The position numbers and the translations under genes were made by a program. Positions 18,565 through 27,911 of a stretch of 64,000 nucleotides of DNA are shown here, piece after piece (within the stretch, counting starts at the first letter, position 1; every line of letters begins with the position of its first letter). Location of the stretch: assembly GCF_000422465.1 (NCBI RefSeq), contig NZ_AULV01000020.1:1-64000 (forward strand), given 5' to 3'. This DNA comes from Paenibacillus harenae DSM 16969 (GTDB lineage: Bacteria > Bacillota > Bacilli > Paenibacillales > Paenibacillaceae). The notes under the pieces were generated by a model, which was not told where the DNA came from, ran no database searches, and was given only the letters and a program-made list of their open reading frames with translations.

Positions 18565-20781
18565 TTATTTCGCGGGAATTTTGATTTTTTGCCCCGGATA
18601 GATGAGATGCGGGTTGCTTAATTTGTTGTAGCTGGCGAGCTTCTGCCATGTCGTGCCGTGCTTCTCGGCAATGGCATATAGGGTATCGCCGGCCTTGATG
18701 GTATATACCTTATCTTGAGGCGCCGCCTGGACGGGCTTCGCCGGTTCTGCCGGTTTCGATTCCGGCTCTTCCGGTTTCACTTCCGGCTCTTCCGGCTGCG
18801 CAGCAGCTTTCTGCCCCAGATCCAGCCTAAACTCCGCGTAACCGTCCTCTGTGTCGGCCGTGAACGCAATAGCCTTATTCGCTTCATCTGACGCCTTCGC
18901 ATCAGGCGACGTCTTGAACGTCACATTCACCGAGCTGTTGATCGGCGCAAGCGACCAGTTGCCGTCTGCTGACGGATTGATCGTTTGGAAGGAGCGGATA
19001 TAATCGATCACGACCTGACGGTTCTCGTCGGGAGCAGCCAGAATAATCCGTTTGCCGTCCGGGTTCGCAAGCTTGCTGGAAGAAGCGCGGTAGTTATTGG
19101 AAGCGACAACGAATTGTTGATCGGATACGATCGCCTTGCCTTCGAATTGCAGGTTGACGATCCGGCTCGAGTTCTCGTTCAAGAGCGATCCGCCCGCATC
19201 GTACCTCGGAGGCTGCGTAACGTCGATCTCATACGTCACGCCGTCAATGACATCGAAATTATACGTTGGAAAATCATAATTGATCAGATCCTGTTTGTCC
19301 TTGCTGTCCGGATCGATTTGTTTAAACTGGCCGGCCGACCATTCGAGCCATTCCTTCAGCTCGGCACCCGATATAAGCACGGCGTTGACCGTATTGGAGT
19401 ATAAATACAAATCGGCCACGTTCTTAATCGCAATGTCGCCCGCCGCGATATTCGTGTAATAGCCCGGGCCTTGGCGGCCGCCGGCCTTAAACGGCGCTCC
19501 GGCCGATAATACCGGAATGCCTTCGTATTCCGTCCCTTGCAGATGCTTCTCGACGTACCATTTTTGCGCGTTAGTTACGATTTGAATGGAGGGGTCGTCC
19601 TGAATGAGGGCGAACCAGCTGGTAATCGATGCTGTCGTCTTGCCGACAGGTCCGCGCACATACTCGAGGGTATGCTCATGATCCTCTTTGACGGCGTCAA
19701 TGATCGCTGGATCGGCTTCGACAAGCGGCTTCTTGTTCACCGTGTCGTAGATCGGCCTAACCATCGCCTTGGAATCAATTACGGTCCATTCGCCTTCTTT
19801 TTGCTGAAGCGTCAGATCGATAATGCCGAGGTTATTGCCCCAATAGCCCGGCTCGACGGACGGTACGCCGTTGATCGTGCCCTTGGCCAGGTCGACGCCG
19901 TTCTTCCCCTCGAACGATTTGTCGGGGAATACTTTATGCGCGTGGCCGAACAATATGGCGTCAATGCCGGGTACCTTGCTCAAATAAAGCACCGAGTTTT
20001 CCATTAGCGGCGTCTGCGGAATATCTTCAAAGCCGGAGTGCGGGATGGCGACAATCAAGTCCGCCCCCTTCTCCTTCATCTCCGGAATAAACTTCTCGGC
20101 AGTCGCCACGATATCCTTGACCGTGACCTTCCCTTCCAAATGCGCTTTGTCCCACTGCGTGATTTGCGGCGGCACGAAGCCGATAACGCCGATCTTCAGC
20201 TGATGCTTGGCACCCGCATTGTCGGTAACTTCCTTATCGAGGATCAGGTACGGCGTGAACATATTCTCATCATTCGTCTCGTCCGTATCTCCGTCCGCTT
20301 TATAAATGTTCGCATTCACATACGGAAAATCCGCGCCGGCCAGCGAGGTTTCCAAGAATGACAGCCCATAATTGAATTCATGATTGCCCAAGTTGCCCGC
20401 ATCGTAATCGAGCAGGTTCATCGCTTTATAAACAGGATGGGTCTCGCCTTGCTGCAGCTGATCGACCGTCGCCACGTAATCGCCCAGCGGATTGCCCTGG
20501 ATTAAGTCGCCGTTATCGAACAATAAGCTGTTCGGCGCTTCCTCCCGCGCTTTCTTAATGAGCGTCGCCGTCTTCGCCAGGCCGTATTCGTCCGTAGGCT
20601 TGTCCGCAAAATAATCGTAGTTCACCATATTTACGTGCAGATCCGAGGTTTCCATAATCCGAAGTTGGACGGTGCCTGCGCCTCCCGTCTCAGCGGATAC
20701 CGCGAGCGGCATGGCCGCAAGGCTGACGGTAAGAAACGCCGTAACCGCGCCCTTCCACAATGCTTTGTACGGTTTCACCAA
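18565..20781 (-). CDS. 2',3'-cyclic-nucleotide phosphodiesterase/3'-nucleotidase with LysM domain
   Basis: A secreted 738-residue enzyme of the CpdB/YfkN type that scavenges phosphate and nucleosides from extracellular nucleotides. It has a signal peptide (1-30, AMPLAVSAE), a metallophosphatase domain beginning LRIMETSDLHVNM with FDNGDLIQGNP, GNHEFNYG, VAIPHSG and FGHAHKVFPD, and a 5'-nucleotidase C-terminal domain (about 380-600). A Pro-Glu-Lys repeat linker (PEEPEVKPEEPESKPAEPAKP) leads to one LysM domain (about 693-737, YTIKAGDTLYAIAEKHG). The LysM replaces the LPXTG anchor of the Bacillus protein and should bind peptidoglycan. Monocistronic, with its own terminator. Confidence 0.92.
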   Translation of the reverse strand: MVKPYKALWKGAVTAFLTVSLAAMPLAVSAETGGAGTVQLRIMETSDLHVNMVNYDYFADKPTDEYGLAKTATLIKKAREEAPNSLLFDNGDLIQGNPLGDYVATVDQLQQGETHPVYKAMNLLDYDAGNLGNHEFNYGLSFLETSLAGADFPYVNANIYKADGDTDETNDENMFTPYLILDKEVTDNAGAKHQLKIGVIGFVPPQITQWDKAHLEGKVTVKDIVATAEKFIPEMKEKGADLIVAIPHSGFEDIPQTPLMENSVLYLSKVPGIDAILFGHAHKVFPDKSFEGKNGVDLAKGTINGVPSVEPGYWGNNLGIIDLTLQQKEGEWTVIDSKAMVRPIYDTVNKKPLVEADPAIIDAVKEDHEHTLEYVRGPVGKTTASITSWFALIQDDPSIQIVTNAQKWYVEKHLQGTEYEGIPVLSAGAPFKAGGRQGPGYYTNIAAGDIAIKNVADLYLYSNTVNAVLISGAELKEWLEWSAGQFKQIDPDSKDKQDLINYDFPTYNFDVIDGVTYEIDVTQPPRYDAGGSLLNENSSRIVNLQFEGKAIVSDQQFVVASNNYRASSSKLANPDGKRIILAAPDENRQVVIDYIRSFQTINPSADGNWSLAPINSSVNVTFKTSPDAKASDEANKAIAFTADTEDGYAEFRLDLGQKAAAQPEEPEVKPEEPESKPAEPAKPVQAAPQDKVYTIKAGDTLYAIAEKHGTTWQKLASYNKLSNPHLIYPGQKIKIPAK

Positions 20782-20991
20782 ATGAACTCCTCCTTATTTT
20801 TCTATCTGCTTACGCGATGCTGCAAAAGGCATGATGCCCCAATCATTACCATCATATCGTAATTTAAATATTTTGAATAGTCACTCAATGATTTTGTCGA
20901 ATCATCAGGAATGATGTCCGAACCATACTGCGAAAAAGGAAAAGAACCCGCGCGGCGGCAGCCGGGTGATTTAGCGCCGCCGACCGAACGC

Positions 20992-21040
20992 AAACAAAGG
21001 CTGCCCTTTAAGAATCGATTCCGATCCTTCGGGACAGCCT
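20992..21040 (-). terminator. Terminator after the beta-galactosidase gene
   Basis: Minus strand AGGCTGTCCC ... GGGCAGCCT (one bulge) with a loop of about 24 nt, followed by TTGTTTG. It is 18 nt after the lacZ stop. Confidence 0.75.
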
Positions 21041-21057
21041 AGTTTATTTGCGGTCAG

Positions 21058-24000
21058 CTATACTCGCTCGATGATAAACTCGAACGAAAGGTCTTGACCG
21101 GCTTTTATCGTGTATTCGTCATGCACCGGGGCGCCCCAGCTGTCGTCGCCGCCGACGCCCATCTGCCGGCCTGCTATCGTAATGACGGTATAATGCACGT
21201 TCGGCAGCTCATAATGATGCTGCGCGCTCTCAAGCTCGAACGCCGTATATGGAGAAATGCCGCATTCCACGGGCTCATCCGCCGCGCTGACCCGAATGCC
21301 CCTGCCTTCTTCGTCAAGCACGCTCACGCGCCGTACGCCGGTGCGGTTGCCCGACTCCTGCGGCACGACGTAACCGGACACGTTGCCGGCCGCGGTGCCG
21401 CGGAACAAGCCGAGACGCGCGCCGCTGACGCGGTCCTCGTAGTTTTCCTCCGGTCCCATCGCGAGCCATTCCAATTGATCGTAATCAGAAGGAACCTTGA
21501 AGGATACGGCGAAGACCGGCAAACGCGGAAGCCCTTCGGCGCCGCGGTACTCCGCTTTGACATGAATGCTTCCGTCGCTGCGGACCGTGTAGGCGATCCG
21601 CGCCTCTACCTTCTCGCTGATCGAGAAGCCGTACCGGTAAGCGACCGTCATGCTGCTGCCGTCTTCGGCCTCCATGACATCGATGCCGGTGCATTTCCGC
21701 GTCAAACTAGCCGCGAACCAGCCGCCCGCGTCAAAACCTTGGGCATAACCCCGGTCGTTATCCGTCGTCGCCCGCCAGAACAGCGGCGCAGGCGGTGCAG
21801 CAATCATCTCCCGTCCCGCGTAATTCAGGGAGATGAGACTCATCGCCTGTTTGGAGAATAGAATGCTGAAATCATTTCCCTTAATGCCGATATTCACGTC
21901 GCCGTGCACAACCTTCAGCTTGCCGGCAGGACTTGCGCCCTTCGTATTAAGCGCTCCCTCGATCCGGAATACATGCTGCCCGAACGCAACCTCATGTCCA
22001 CTCTCTGCCCACAGCGTATTCTCCTTCAGCTTGAAGGCGGCGTGAAGGGCATATTCTCCCGACGCCAGCAACGAATCAGGAAGCTCGATAGCGATGTACT
22101 TCTCGCTCTTCGGCGCTACGACCGCATCCAATTGACGCCGCGCCAGTTCCTGACCTTCGCGATATAACGCATACTCCAGCACAAAGCCGGACGTATCGGC
22201 GAACAGGTTTTCGTTGCGAACCGTAATGCCCTTCCGATCAGGAATAAGCTTAATGTTCTGATAGAGGAATTTCACTTCCTGCATCTTAGGCGAAAGCCTT
22301 CGGTCGGCATAGACAATCCCGTTCGTGCAGAAGCCGTAATCGGTTGGCCGGTCGTCGAAATCGCCGCCGTACGCCAGATACTCCTTGCCGTAACGGTCCT
22401 TCTTGACGATTGCCTGGTCCATGTAATCCCAAATGAAACCGCCCTGGTACATCGGGTATTTCCGTTCCAGATCGGTATATTTACTCATGCCGCCGAGCGA
22501 GTTGCCCATCGCATGCATATATTCGCAGCTGATGTACGGCTTATCGGGATCTTTGTCCAAATATTGCTCGATATCCGCAACTTTGGCATACATTCGGCTC
22601 TCCATATCGCTTGCTTCGGTGAACCTGCGGTCGTAGAACACGCCTTCGTAATGAACAAGCCGGCTGCTGTCGTTCGACCGGAAATAACGGGCAGCGTCTA
22701 CCAGCACGTCACCGACATAAGATTCGTTGCCAAGCGACCAAATGAGGATGGACGGATGGTTCTTATCCCGTTCATACATCGAAATCGCCCGGTCCAAGAC
22801 AATAGCCCGCCACTCCGGCTTGCTGCCCGGGATGTTCCAGGACGGCTCGACCGCACCCATCTTCTGCCATGAGCCATGCGTTTCTAAATTCATTTCGTCG
22901 ATGACATAGATGCCGTACTCGTCGCACAGCTCGTACCAATAGCTCTGATTCGGGTAATGCGACGTCCGGACGGCGTTCAAATTGTTCTGCTTCAAAGTTT
23001 TGATATCCCAGAGCATGTCTTCCTTCGTAATCGCCCTGCCCCTGCGGCAGTTAAACTCATGGCGGTTCACGCCCTTGAATACGATGCGCTCGCCGTTGAT
23101 GCGCATGATCTTATCCACCATTTCAAACCGGCGGAAGCCGATTCTTTGGGGAATAGCCTCAATCAGTTTCCCGGAGCCGTCGAAGATCTCAATATATAGC
23201 CGGTACAAGAACGGTACCTCGGCGCTCCAGAGCTTAGGTTCGTTCATTTGCGCCTGCAGTGAGATTTTCTCCAGGCTTCCAATCTCCGCCTCTGCAGAGG
23301 CAACCCGGTTGCCATCCGGGTCGCACAGCGTCAATTCCGCCTTCGAGCCGGCCTCGGGAGGAGTACGGAAAGTCAGCTCTGCTCGAAGCGTACCCGCCCG
23401 GAAAGCGTCATCCAGCTCCGCGCGGACATTCAAATCATATACATGAATGGACGGCACCGTGTACAAGTAAACCTCGCGGAATATGCCCGAGAAACGCCAA
23501 AAATCCTGATCCTCCAGCCAGCTGCCCGTGCTCCGTTGGTAAACCTCCACCGCCAGCTTATTCTCGCCTTCTTGCAAATAAGGTGTGAGCTCAAATTCGG
23601 AAGGAGTAAAGCTATCCTCGCCGTATCCGACAAAATTGCCGTTCAACCAGACAAAAAAGGCGGTTTCAACGCCTTGGAAAGAGATATAAACCGGTGAACC
23701 CTGCATCGATTCCGGCACGAAAAAGGCCTTCACATAGCTGCCTACCGGATTGTGGTCTTCGGAAACCTGCGGCGGGCGCAACTCCTCATGTCCGTCCCAG
23801 GGATACATCGTATTGACGTATTGCGGCTGGCCGTAGCCCTGCAGCTGAATATGCCCGGGCACCTGAATTTCCTTCCAGCCTGCACAGCTGTAATCCGAGT
23901 GATAGAACTCGGCCGGCCGGCTGGCCGGATTCACCGCGTAGTTGAATTTCCATGCGCCGTTCAGCGAATGGCGCATCGCCATGGGTCCCCGCAGCTTCGC

Positions 24001-24108
24001 CTCTTCCAACGTTCCGTAGTACGAGTGATCGGAATGGGCCGGCAGCCGGTTTACTTCGTAGACGCTCACGTCGCTTAGCCAGTTCAGGCTAGGCATGGTT
24101 GCTTTCAT
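21058..24108 (-). CDS. lacZ: Beta-galactosidase, GH2 family (LacZ type)
   Basis: A large GH2 beta-galactosidase of 1016 residues, close to E. coli LacZ in length. The domain order is sugar-binding jelly roll, immunoglobulin-like domain, TIM barrel, immunoglobulin-like domain and the C-terminal small-chain domain. The acid/base Glu is about residue 462 (ILIWSLGNES) and the nucleophile Glu about 529 (ISCEYMHAMGNS); GVNRHEFNCRRGRAI is also present. I start at ATG 24106-24108, 6 nt after GGGAGAG; a TTG at 24123 overlaps that site. No signal peptide, so it is cytoplasmic. It lies 500 nt downstream of a sugar permease pair and probably hydrolyses what they import. Confidence 0.95.
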   Translation of the reverse strand: MKATMPSLNWLSDVSVYEVNRLPAHSDHSYYGTLEEAKLRGPMAMRHSLNGAWKFNYAVNPASRPAEFYHSDYSCAGWKEIQVPGHIQLQGYGQPQYVNTMYPWDGHEELRPPQVSEDHNPVGSYVKAFFVPESMQGSPVYISFQGVETAFFVWLNGNFVGYGEDSFTPSEFELTPYLQEGENKLAVEVYQRSTGSWLEDQDFWRFSGIFREVYLYTVPSIHVYDLNVRAELDDAFRAGTLRAELTFRTPPEAGSKAELTLCDPDGNRVASAEAEIGSLEKISLQAQMNEPKLWSAEVPFLYRLYIEIFDGSGKLIEAIPQRIGFRRFEMVDKIMRINGERIVFKGVNRHEFNCRRGRAITKEDMLWDIKTLKQNNLNAVRTSHYPNQSYWYELCDEYGIYVIDEMNLETHGSWQKMGAVEPSWNIPGSKPEWRAIVLDRAISMYERDKNHPSILIWSLGNESYVGDVLVDAARYFRSNDSSRLVHYEGVFYDRRFTEASDMESRMYAKVADIEQYLDKDPDKPYISCEYMHAMGNSLGGMSKYTDLERKYPMYQGGFIWDYMDQAIVKKDRYGKEYLAYGGDFDDRPTDYGFCTNGIVYADRRLSPKMQEVKFLYQNIKLIPDRKGITVRNENLFADTSGFVLEYALYREGQELARRQLDAVVAPKSEKYIAIELPDSLLASGEYALHAAFKLKENTLWAESGHEVAFGQHVFRIEGALNTKGASPAGKLKVVHGDVNIGIKGNDFSILFSKQAMSLISLNYAGREMIAAPPAPLFWRATTDNDRGYAQGFDAGGWFAASLTRKCTGIDVMEAEDGSSMTVAYRYGFSISEKVEARIAYTVRSDGSIHVKAEYRGAEGLPRLPVFAVSFKVPSDYDQLEWLAMGPEENYEDRVSGARLGLFRGTAAGNVSGYVVPQESGNRTGVRRVSVLDEEGRGIRVSAADEPVECGISPYTAFELESAQHHYELPNVHYTVITIAGRQMGVGGDDSWGAPVHDEYTIKAGQDLSFEFIIERV

Positions 24109-24160
24109 TGCGTTCTCTCCCAACGTCTAAAATAACTGTATTTCGTATTTCTATCTTTTC

Positions 24161-24189
24161 ATAATAGATCACTCTGGACCAGCTTTAAA
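24161..24189 (-). promoter_or_regulatory. Possible promoter of lacZ
   Basis: Minus strand -35 TTTAAA (24184-24189) and -10 TATTAT (24161-24166), spaced 17 nt, about 53 nt before the lacZ start. It suggests lacZ can be transcribed apart from the transporter genes. Confidence 0.45.
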
Positions 24190-24405
24190 GGGAATTTCTC
24201 CCGATAAATTCACAGTGATTTGGCTTTGGGAGATCCTAAAAGGAAATTCTCCCGCAAATTGGACCTTTTCATGATAAATTAGCCGGAACTCGTCGAAATA
24301 GCCGGAGGTTTTCTCGCTGCATAAGTTGATCAACGATTCGCAGTGGCTGCTGTCACTGTGAAAGAAAATCACTCTTGCTGGATTTAGATACACGAAATCC
24401 ACCAA
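24190..24405. repeat. Intergenic repeat-rich stretch upstream of lacZ
   Basis: GGGAATTTCTCCCGATAAATT and GGAAATTCTCCCGCAAATTGG occur about 60 nt apart as near-direct repeats. Related text, GGGAGAATTTCCGGTTAA, is found near 46.68 kb. A 78-codon open frame crosses the stretch, but it consists of the repeat, has no ribosome binding site and is unlikely to be a gene. Confidence 0.45.
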
Positions 24406-24438
24406 TTCCCTCCCTTCACCAAACGCGGTGAAAAAGGA

Positions 24439-24566
24439 GCGCAGCGGGCCATTTGAATCTGGAAAAGCGTTAGCGGTCGCTTTTGAAACCCCATTCTTTC
24501 CCTCTACCAGTAATCAGAAGAATGGGGTTTCAACGCGATTGGAAGATCAAATGGCACGCGCAGCGG
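24439..24566. repeat. MITE-like inverted-repeat element
   Basis: A 108-bp unit (24448-24555) has ends GCCATTTGAATCT and AGATCAAATGGC that are inverted repeats. The inner perfect 14-bp arms are GAAACCCCATTCTT (24485-24498) and AAGAATGGGGTTTC (24518-24531), around a 19-nt loop. The 9-mer GCGCAGCGG flanks it on both sides (24439-24447 and, two bases off the right end, 24558-24566), like a target duplication. No T run follows the stem on either strand, so it is not an ordinary terminator. Confidence 0.55.
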
Positions 24567-24611
24567 CATGTTTCACCTGCATTACGCTCTTCACTCCATT
24601 TTCACCGCGCC

Positions 24612-25436
24612 CTACTTCACCGATCCCGTCATACCGGCGACAAAATGCTTCTGCATGAGGAAGAAAACGATCGCCGTCGGCAGTGTCGCAATCAGAATGA
24701 CGGTCATAATAACGCCGTAATCCGGCGAATAGCCGGACCCGAGATTCGAAATCAGCAGCGGAATCGTTCTTTTCTCCGGCGACTGCAGCACGACCAGCGG
24801 CCACAGGTAGTTGTTCCAGCTGGACATGAACGTAATGATCGCGGCAGCCGCATACGAGGTTTTCATCGTCGGCACGTATATCCGGAAGAATACGCCAAGC
24901 TCGCTTAAGCCATCGATGCGGCCCGCTTCAAGCATGTCCTTCGGAAACATCTTCGTGCTTTGGCGAAAGAAGAAAATCAGAAAAGCCGTCGTGACCGTCG
25001 GCAAAATAACCGAGGAAATCGTGTCGATTCCAATGAACGGCATGGTCTGCGTAATGCTGCCGAACATCCGGTACAGCGGCACCATCAGCGCGGCAAACGG
25101 AATCATCATGGACAGCAGCAGAATGCTGAATACGGTATCCTTCGCCTTGCTTCTGTAAATTTCAAAGCCGTATCCGGCAAGCGAGGCGATCAGCATCGCA
25201 AGAAGCGTCGTCGTGATCGAGATCTTCGCCGAATTAAGCAGCGCCGGAATCAGGTCGACGGTATCGAGCACCTTGCGCAGGTTCTCGCCGAGATAATTGC
25301 CGGGCAGGAGCCTTCCTTGCGTAACATCGATGGATCTATTCGTCGAGCTGACGATCATCCATAGGAATGGAAATATGGAGACGATAGCCGCTGCACTTAA
25401 AAATACATAAGTGAAAATTCGTTTAAACTTAGCCAT
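24612..25436 (-). CDS. Sugar ABC transporter permease (MalG/AraQ type)
   Basis: A 274-residue inner-membrane permease of the CUT1 family with six transmembrane segments. The conserved EAA loop appears as MLEAGRIDGLSELGVFFRIYVPTMK, which contacts the ATPase. I start at ATG 25434-25436 (MAKFKRIFTY), preceded by AGGTGA. The start overlaps the end of the upstream permease gene by 8 nt, so the two are translated together. No ATPase gene is present; CUT1 systems of this kind often share a general MsmX-like ATPase encoded elsewhere. Confidence 0.93.
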   Translation of the reverse strand: MAKFKRIFTYVFLSAAAIVSIFPFLWMIVSSTNRSIDVTQGRLLPGNYLGENLRKVLDTVDLIPALLNSAKISITTTLLAMLIASLAGYGFEIYRSKAKDTVFSILLLSMMIPFAALMVPLYRMFGSITQTMPFIGIDTISSVILPTVTTAFLIFFFRQSTKMFPKDMLEAGRIDGLSELGVFFRIYVPTMKTSYAAAAIITFMSSWNNYLWPLVVLQSPEKRTIPLLISNLGSGYSPDYGVIMTVILIATLPTAIVFFLMQKHFVAGMTGSVK

Positions 25437-26322
25437 TCTTATCACCTGCCAATTTGAACTGAAGGATGGAAAAGATGACGATCAGAATAACGATGGCATA
25501 GGAAACCGTGGCGGCATAGCCGAAATCCGGCGTATATTTGAACGACAAATTATAAATGTACTGCGACAGCGTCATCGTCGCGTTGCCCGGTCCGCCCCTC
25601 GTAATATTCATAACCTCGTCGAACAGCTGCAGCGTTCCGATCGTCGACGTAATGGACGTAAACAAAATAATGGGCTTCAGAAGCGGCACTGTAATTTTGG
25701 TAAACTGCGTAAAGGCGGAAGCGCCGTCAATACGGGCTGCCTCGTAGATCGAATTGTCGATATTTTGAAGCGCAGATAAATAGAAAATCATGTTATATCC
25801 GGTCCAACGCCATGTAATGGCGATAATAATCGTAATTTTAGCCCAGAACGGATCCGTGATCCATTGGATCGGAGCCGCGATGAGGTGAAGCTTGAGCAGC
25901 ATGGCGTTAATAAGGCCGTCCGCTCCGAATAAATATTTAAAGATAACCGAATAGGCGACAAGCGACGTCACCGCCGGCAGAAATATCGCCGTACGATAGA
26001 AGCCCTTGAGCTTCAAATCCTTATCGTTAAGAAGTACCGAAATAAATAAAGCAAGAATAATCATGATCGGAACTTGAATGATCAAATACAGGAATGTGTT
26101 CTTCAGCGTCGTCATAAAAGTAGAATCCGTTAACAAGCGGGTGTAGTTGTCCGCGCCGACAAAAGATAGATTCGTGCCCGTGCCCGATTGGAATGACATG
26201 ATCAACGCTTGAATCATCGGGTAGAAATAGAAAGCGCAAATCATAATAACCGCCACCGAAATAAAAGACCAGCTGATGACGTTCGTCCTAGCTTTAATAT
26301 TCAAAGCCTTAGCTTCTCTCAC
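25429..26322 (-). CDS. Sugar ABC transporter permease (MalF/AraP type)
   Basis: A 297-residue CUT1 permease, the partner of the next gene. It has a short cytoplasmic N-terminus, six transmembrane segments and the EAA motif YEAARIDGASAFTQFTKITVPLLKP. MREAKALNIKARTN begins the protein. It follows the solute-binding protein gene by 116 nt, which contain a strong hairpin, and overlaps the MalG-type gene. Confidence 0.93.
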   Translation of the reverse strand: MREAKALNIKARTNVISWSFISVAVIMICAFYFYPMIQALIMSFQSGTGTNLSFVGADNYTRLLTDSTFMTTLKNTFLYLIIQVPIMIILALFISVLLNDKDLKLKGFYRTAIFLPAVTSLVAYSVIFKYLFGADGLINAMLLKLHLIAAPIQWITDPFWAKITIIIAITWRWTGYNMIFYLSALQNIDNSIYEAARIDGASAFTQFTKITVPLLKPIILFTSITSTIGTLQLFDEVMNITRGGPGNATMTLSQYIYNLSFKYTPDFGYAATVSYAIVILIVIFSILQFKLAGDKNG

Positions 26323-26358
26323 AATATTTGGCAGCTCCTCTCTTCTCCAATTTCAAAA

Positions 26359-26422
26359 CAAACCTTGATACAGGCCGTTTGCCGCCTACATCATGGCATC
26401 GGCAAACGGCTGTTCAAGGTTT
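26359..26422 (-). terminator. Long intra-operon hairpin between binding-protein and permease genes
   Basis: Minus strand AAACCTTGAACAGCCGTTTG and CAAACGGCCTGTATCAAGGT pair over more than 20 bp with few mismatches and a loop of about 15 nt; only GTTTTG follows. Such stems after binding-protein genes usually act as leaky terminators or protect the upstream mRNA, giving more binding protein than permease. Confidence 0.75.
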
Positions 26423-26438
26423 CTCTGTGTGATTGCTG

Positions 26439-27734
26439 TTATTTAATTTGAGCGTCCGCTTGCTTCTGGGCGTCAGTCAGCACTTGGTCGATGCCCTTGC
26501 CGTTCAAATAGTTTTGCATTTCCACAATGATAATATCCTCAACCGCATACGTATGCATGCCGTAGTTTACGTTTGGAATTTCAGCCGTCCATTTTGCAAA
26601 ATCGGCCACGATTTCTTGTCCGCCGAAAAACTCGTTCGGCGCTTTGTAAGCTTCGCCTTCCGCAGCAGGCTTATACGTTCCGATAGCGCCAACGTCCGTG
26701 ATCAGCTTCTGATACAGGTCGACGTTCGAGCCTAACGTAGCGCCGAGGAATTCGGCAGCCTTTTCTTTGCCAGGCACGTTCAGCACGTACCAGGAGCTTC
26801 CTCCGAGGCTTGATGCGTGAACCGATTCGGGGTTATTCGTCAGCTTCGGCAGCGGAGCGATCGCCCACTTGCCGGCTTGGTCCGCGGCAGCCGTAATCGA
26901 CGGCGTGAACCAGTTGCCCGTCGGAACGGATGCGACGTCGCCGCTGTTGTAATTCGCAACGAACTGGCTCCAGTCCGCGTGAATTTTCACGATGTTGGCT
27001 TCCATCATTTTCTTGTATGTCTCAAACGCTTCTTTCAGCGCTGCGTTGCCTTCCAGGTTGGCGGTCTTGCCGTCTTCGTTCAAGTACCATGAGCCCGCCG
27101 ATTGGATCATCACGCGCAAAATGCCCATGTCGTTCGGATCAAGGGAAATCCAGTCCTTGCCCGTTTTCTCCTTGACGGCCTTTCCGATTTCAATGTATTT
27201 ATCCCATGTAATATCCTGAAGATCTTCAATCTTGTAGCCGGCCTGCTCCAAATAATCGGTTCTGACATACAAGCCGGTTACGCCGGAGTCGAACGGAAGA
27301 CCGTAGTTTTTGCCGTCAACGCTGGTCGGCCCGATTTTGTAATCCGCGAAGTCAGAAGCTTTGAAGCTTTCCGTCAGCGGGTAGAAGGCGTCCGGATAGG
27401 CTTGCAGGAAGCTTTGCGCGCGGTAGTCCTCGATAAGGACGATATTCGGCAAACCTTTTGTCGTTCCGGAGCTAAGGCCGGTATTCAGCTTTTGAACGAT
27501 GTCGTTCTGGGCGTTCTCGATAATATCGACGGTCAAATCGGGATGATCGGCCGCGTAAACGTCCTTCGCGAGGTTCATCGCTTTAATGTTGAAATTCGGA
27601 TCCCAAGCCCAGATCGTAATTTTGCTTGTATCCGCCGCCTCGCCGGCATTGTCGCCGTTGCCGGTGTCCGTATTGGCACCGCAAGCCGACAAGATCATGA
27701 TGCTGGCAAGCAGCAGGGCAATGATTTTCTTCAT
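26439..27734 (-). CDS. Sugar ABC transporter substrate-binding lipoprotein
   Basis: A 431-residue extracellular binding protein. The signal peptide MKKIIALLLASIMILSACG has the lipobox LSAC with Cys18. After it come a Gly/Asn/Asp-rich linker and a CUT1 (family 1) fold with KITIWAWDPNFNIKAMNLAKD and NIVLIEDYRAQSFLQAYPD. The ATG follows GGAGG. It is encoded between a two-component system and two permeases, and lacZ lies downstream. I infer a beta-galactoside or galacto-oligosaccharide as substrate; the sequence alone does not prove it. Confidence 0.93.
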   Translation of the reverse strand: MKKIIALLLASIMILSACGANTDTGNGDNAGEAADTSKITIWAWDPNFNIKAMNLAKDVYAADHPDLTVDIIENAQNDIVQKLNTGLSSGTTKGLPNIVLIEDYRAQSFLQAYPDAFYPLTESFKASDFADYKIGPTSVDGKNYGLPFDSGVTGLYVRTDYLEQAGYKIEDLQDITWDKYIEIGKAVKEKTGKDWISLDPNDMGILRVMIQSAGSWYLNEDGKTANLEGNAALKEAFETYKKMMEANIVKIHADWSQFVANYNSGDVASVPTGNWFTPSITAAADQAGKWAIAPLPKLTNNPESVHASSLGGSSWYVLNVPGKEKAAEFLGATLGSNVDLYQKLITDVGAIGTYKPAAEGEAYKAPNEFFGGQEIVADFAKWTAEIPNVNYGMHTYAVEDIIIVEMQNYLNGKGIDQVLTDAQKQADAQIK

Positions 27735-27762
27735 GTCAAGACCTCCATTTATTTATCTGTCC

Positions 27763-27776
27763 TGTAAGCGTTTCCC
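27763..27776. promoter_or_regulatory. Possible cre site upstream of the sugar-binding protein gene
   Basis: TGTAAGCGTTTCCC matches the CcpA consensus TGWAANCGNTNWCA at 12 of 14 positions, 29 nt before the start codon. Placement within the untranslated leader would suit roadblock-type repression. Confidence 0.45.
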
Positions 27777-27911
27777 CGCCTACTTCATTCATGTTAGCAT
27801 TCGGAGGATTTAGGACGTTAGAATTATCTTTGCCTTCACTTGTCAGATTATTATGGTTTTCCGGATTATCCAAAATTTTATTTGTACGATTTTTGGATTC
27901 TGGGAAAATTT

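Noticed and set aside
24169-24405. 78-codon minus-strand frame upstream of lacZ
   Set aside because: It is made of intergenic repeat sequence, lacks a Shine-Dalgarno site and shows no protein-like pattern.
24485-24531. Perfect stem as terminator of the permease operon
   Set aside because: The downstream side of the stem on the minus strand is AAAAGCG, with no T run.
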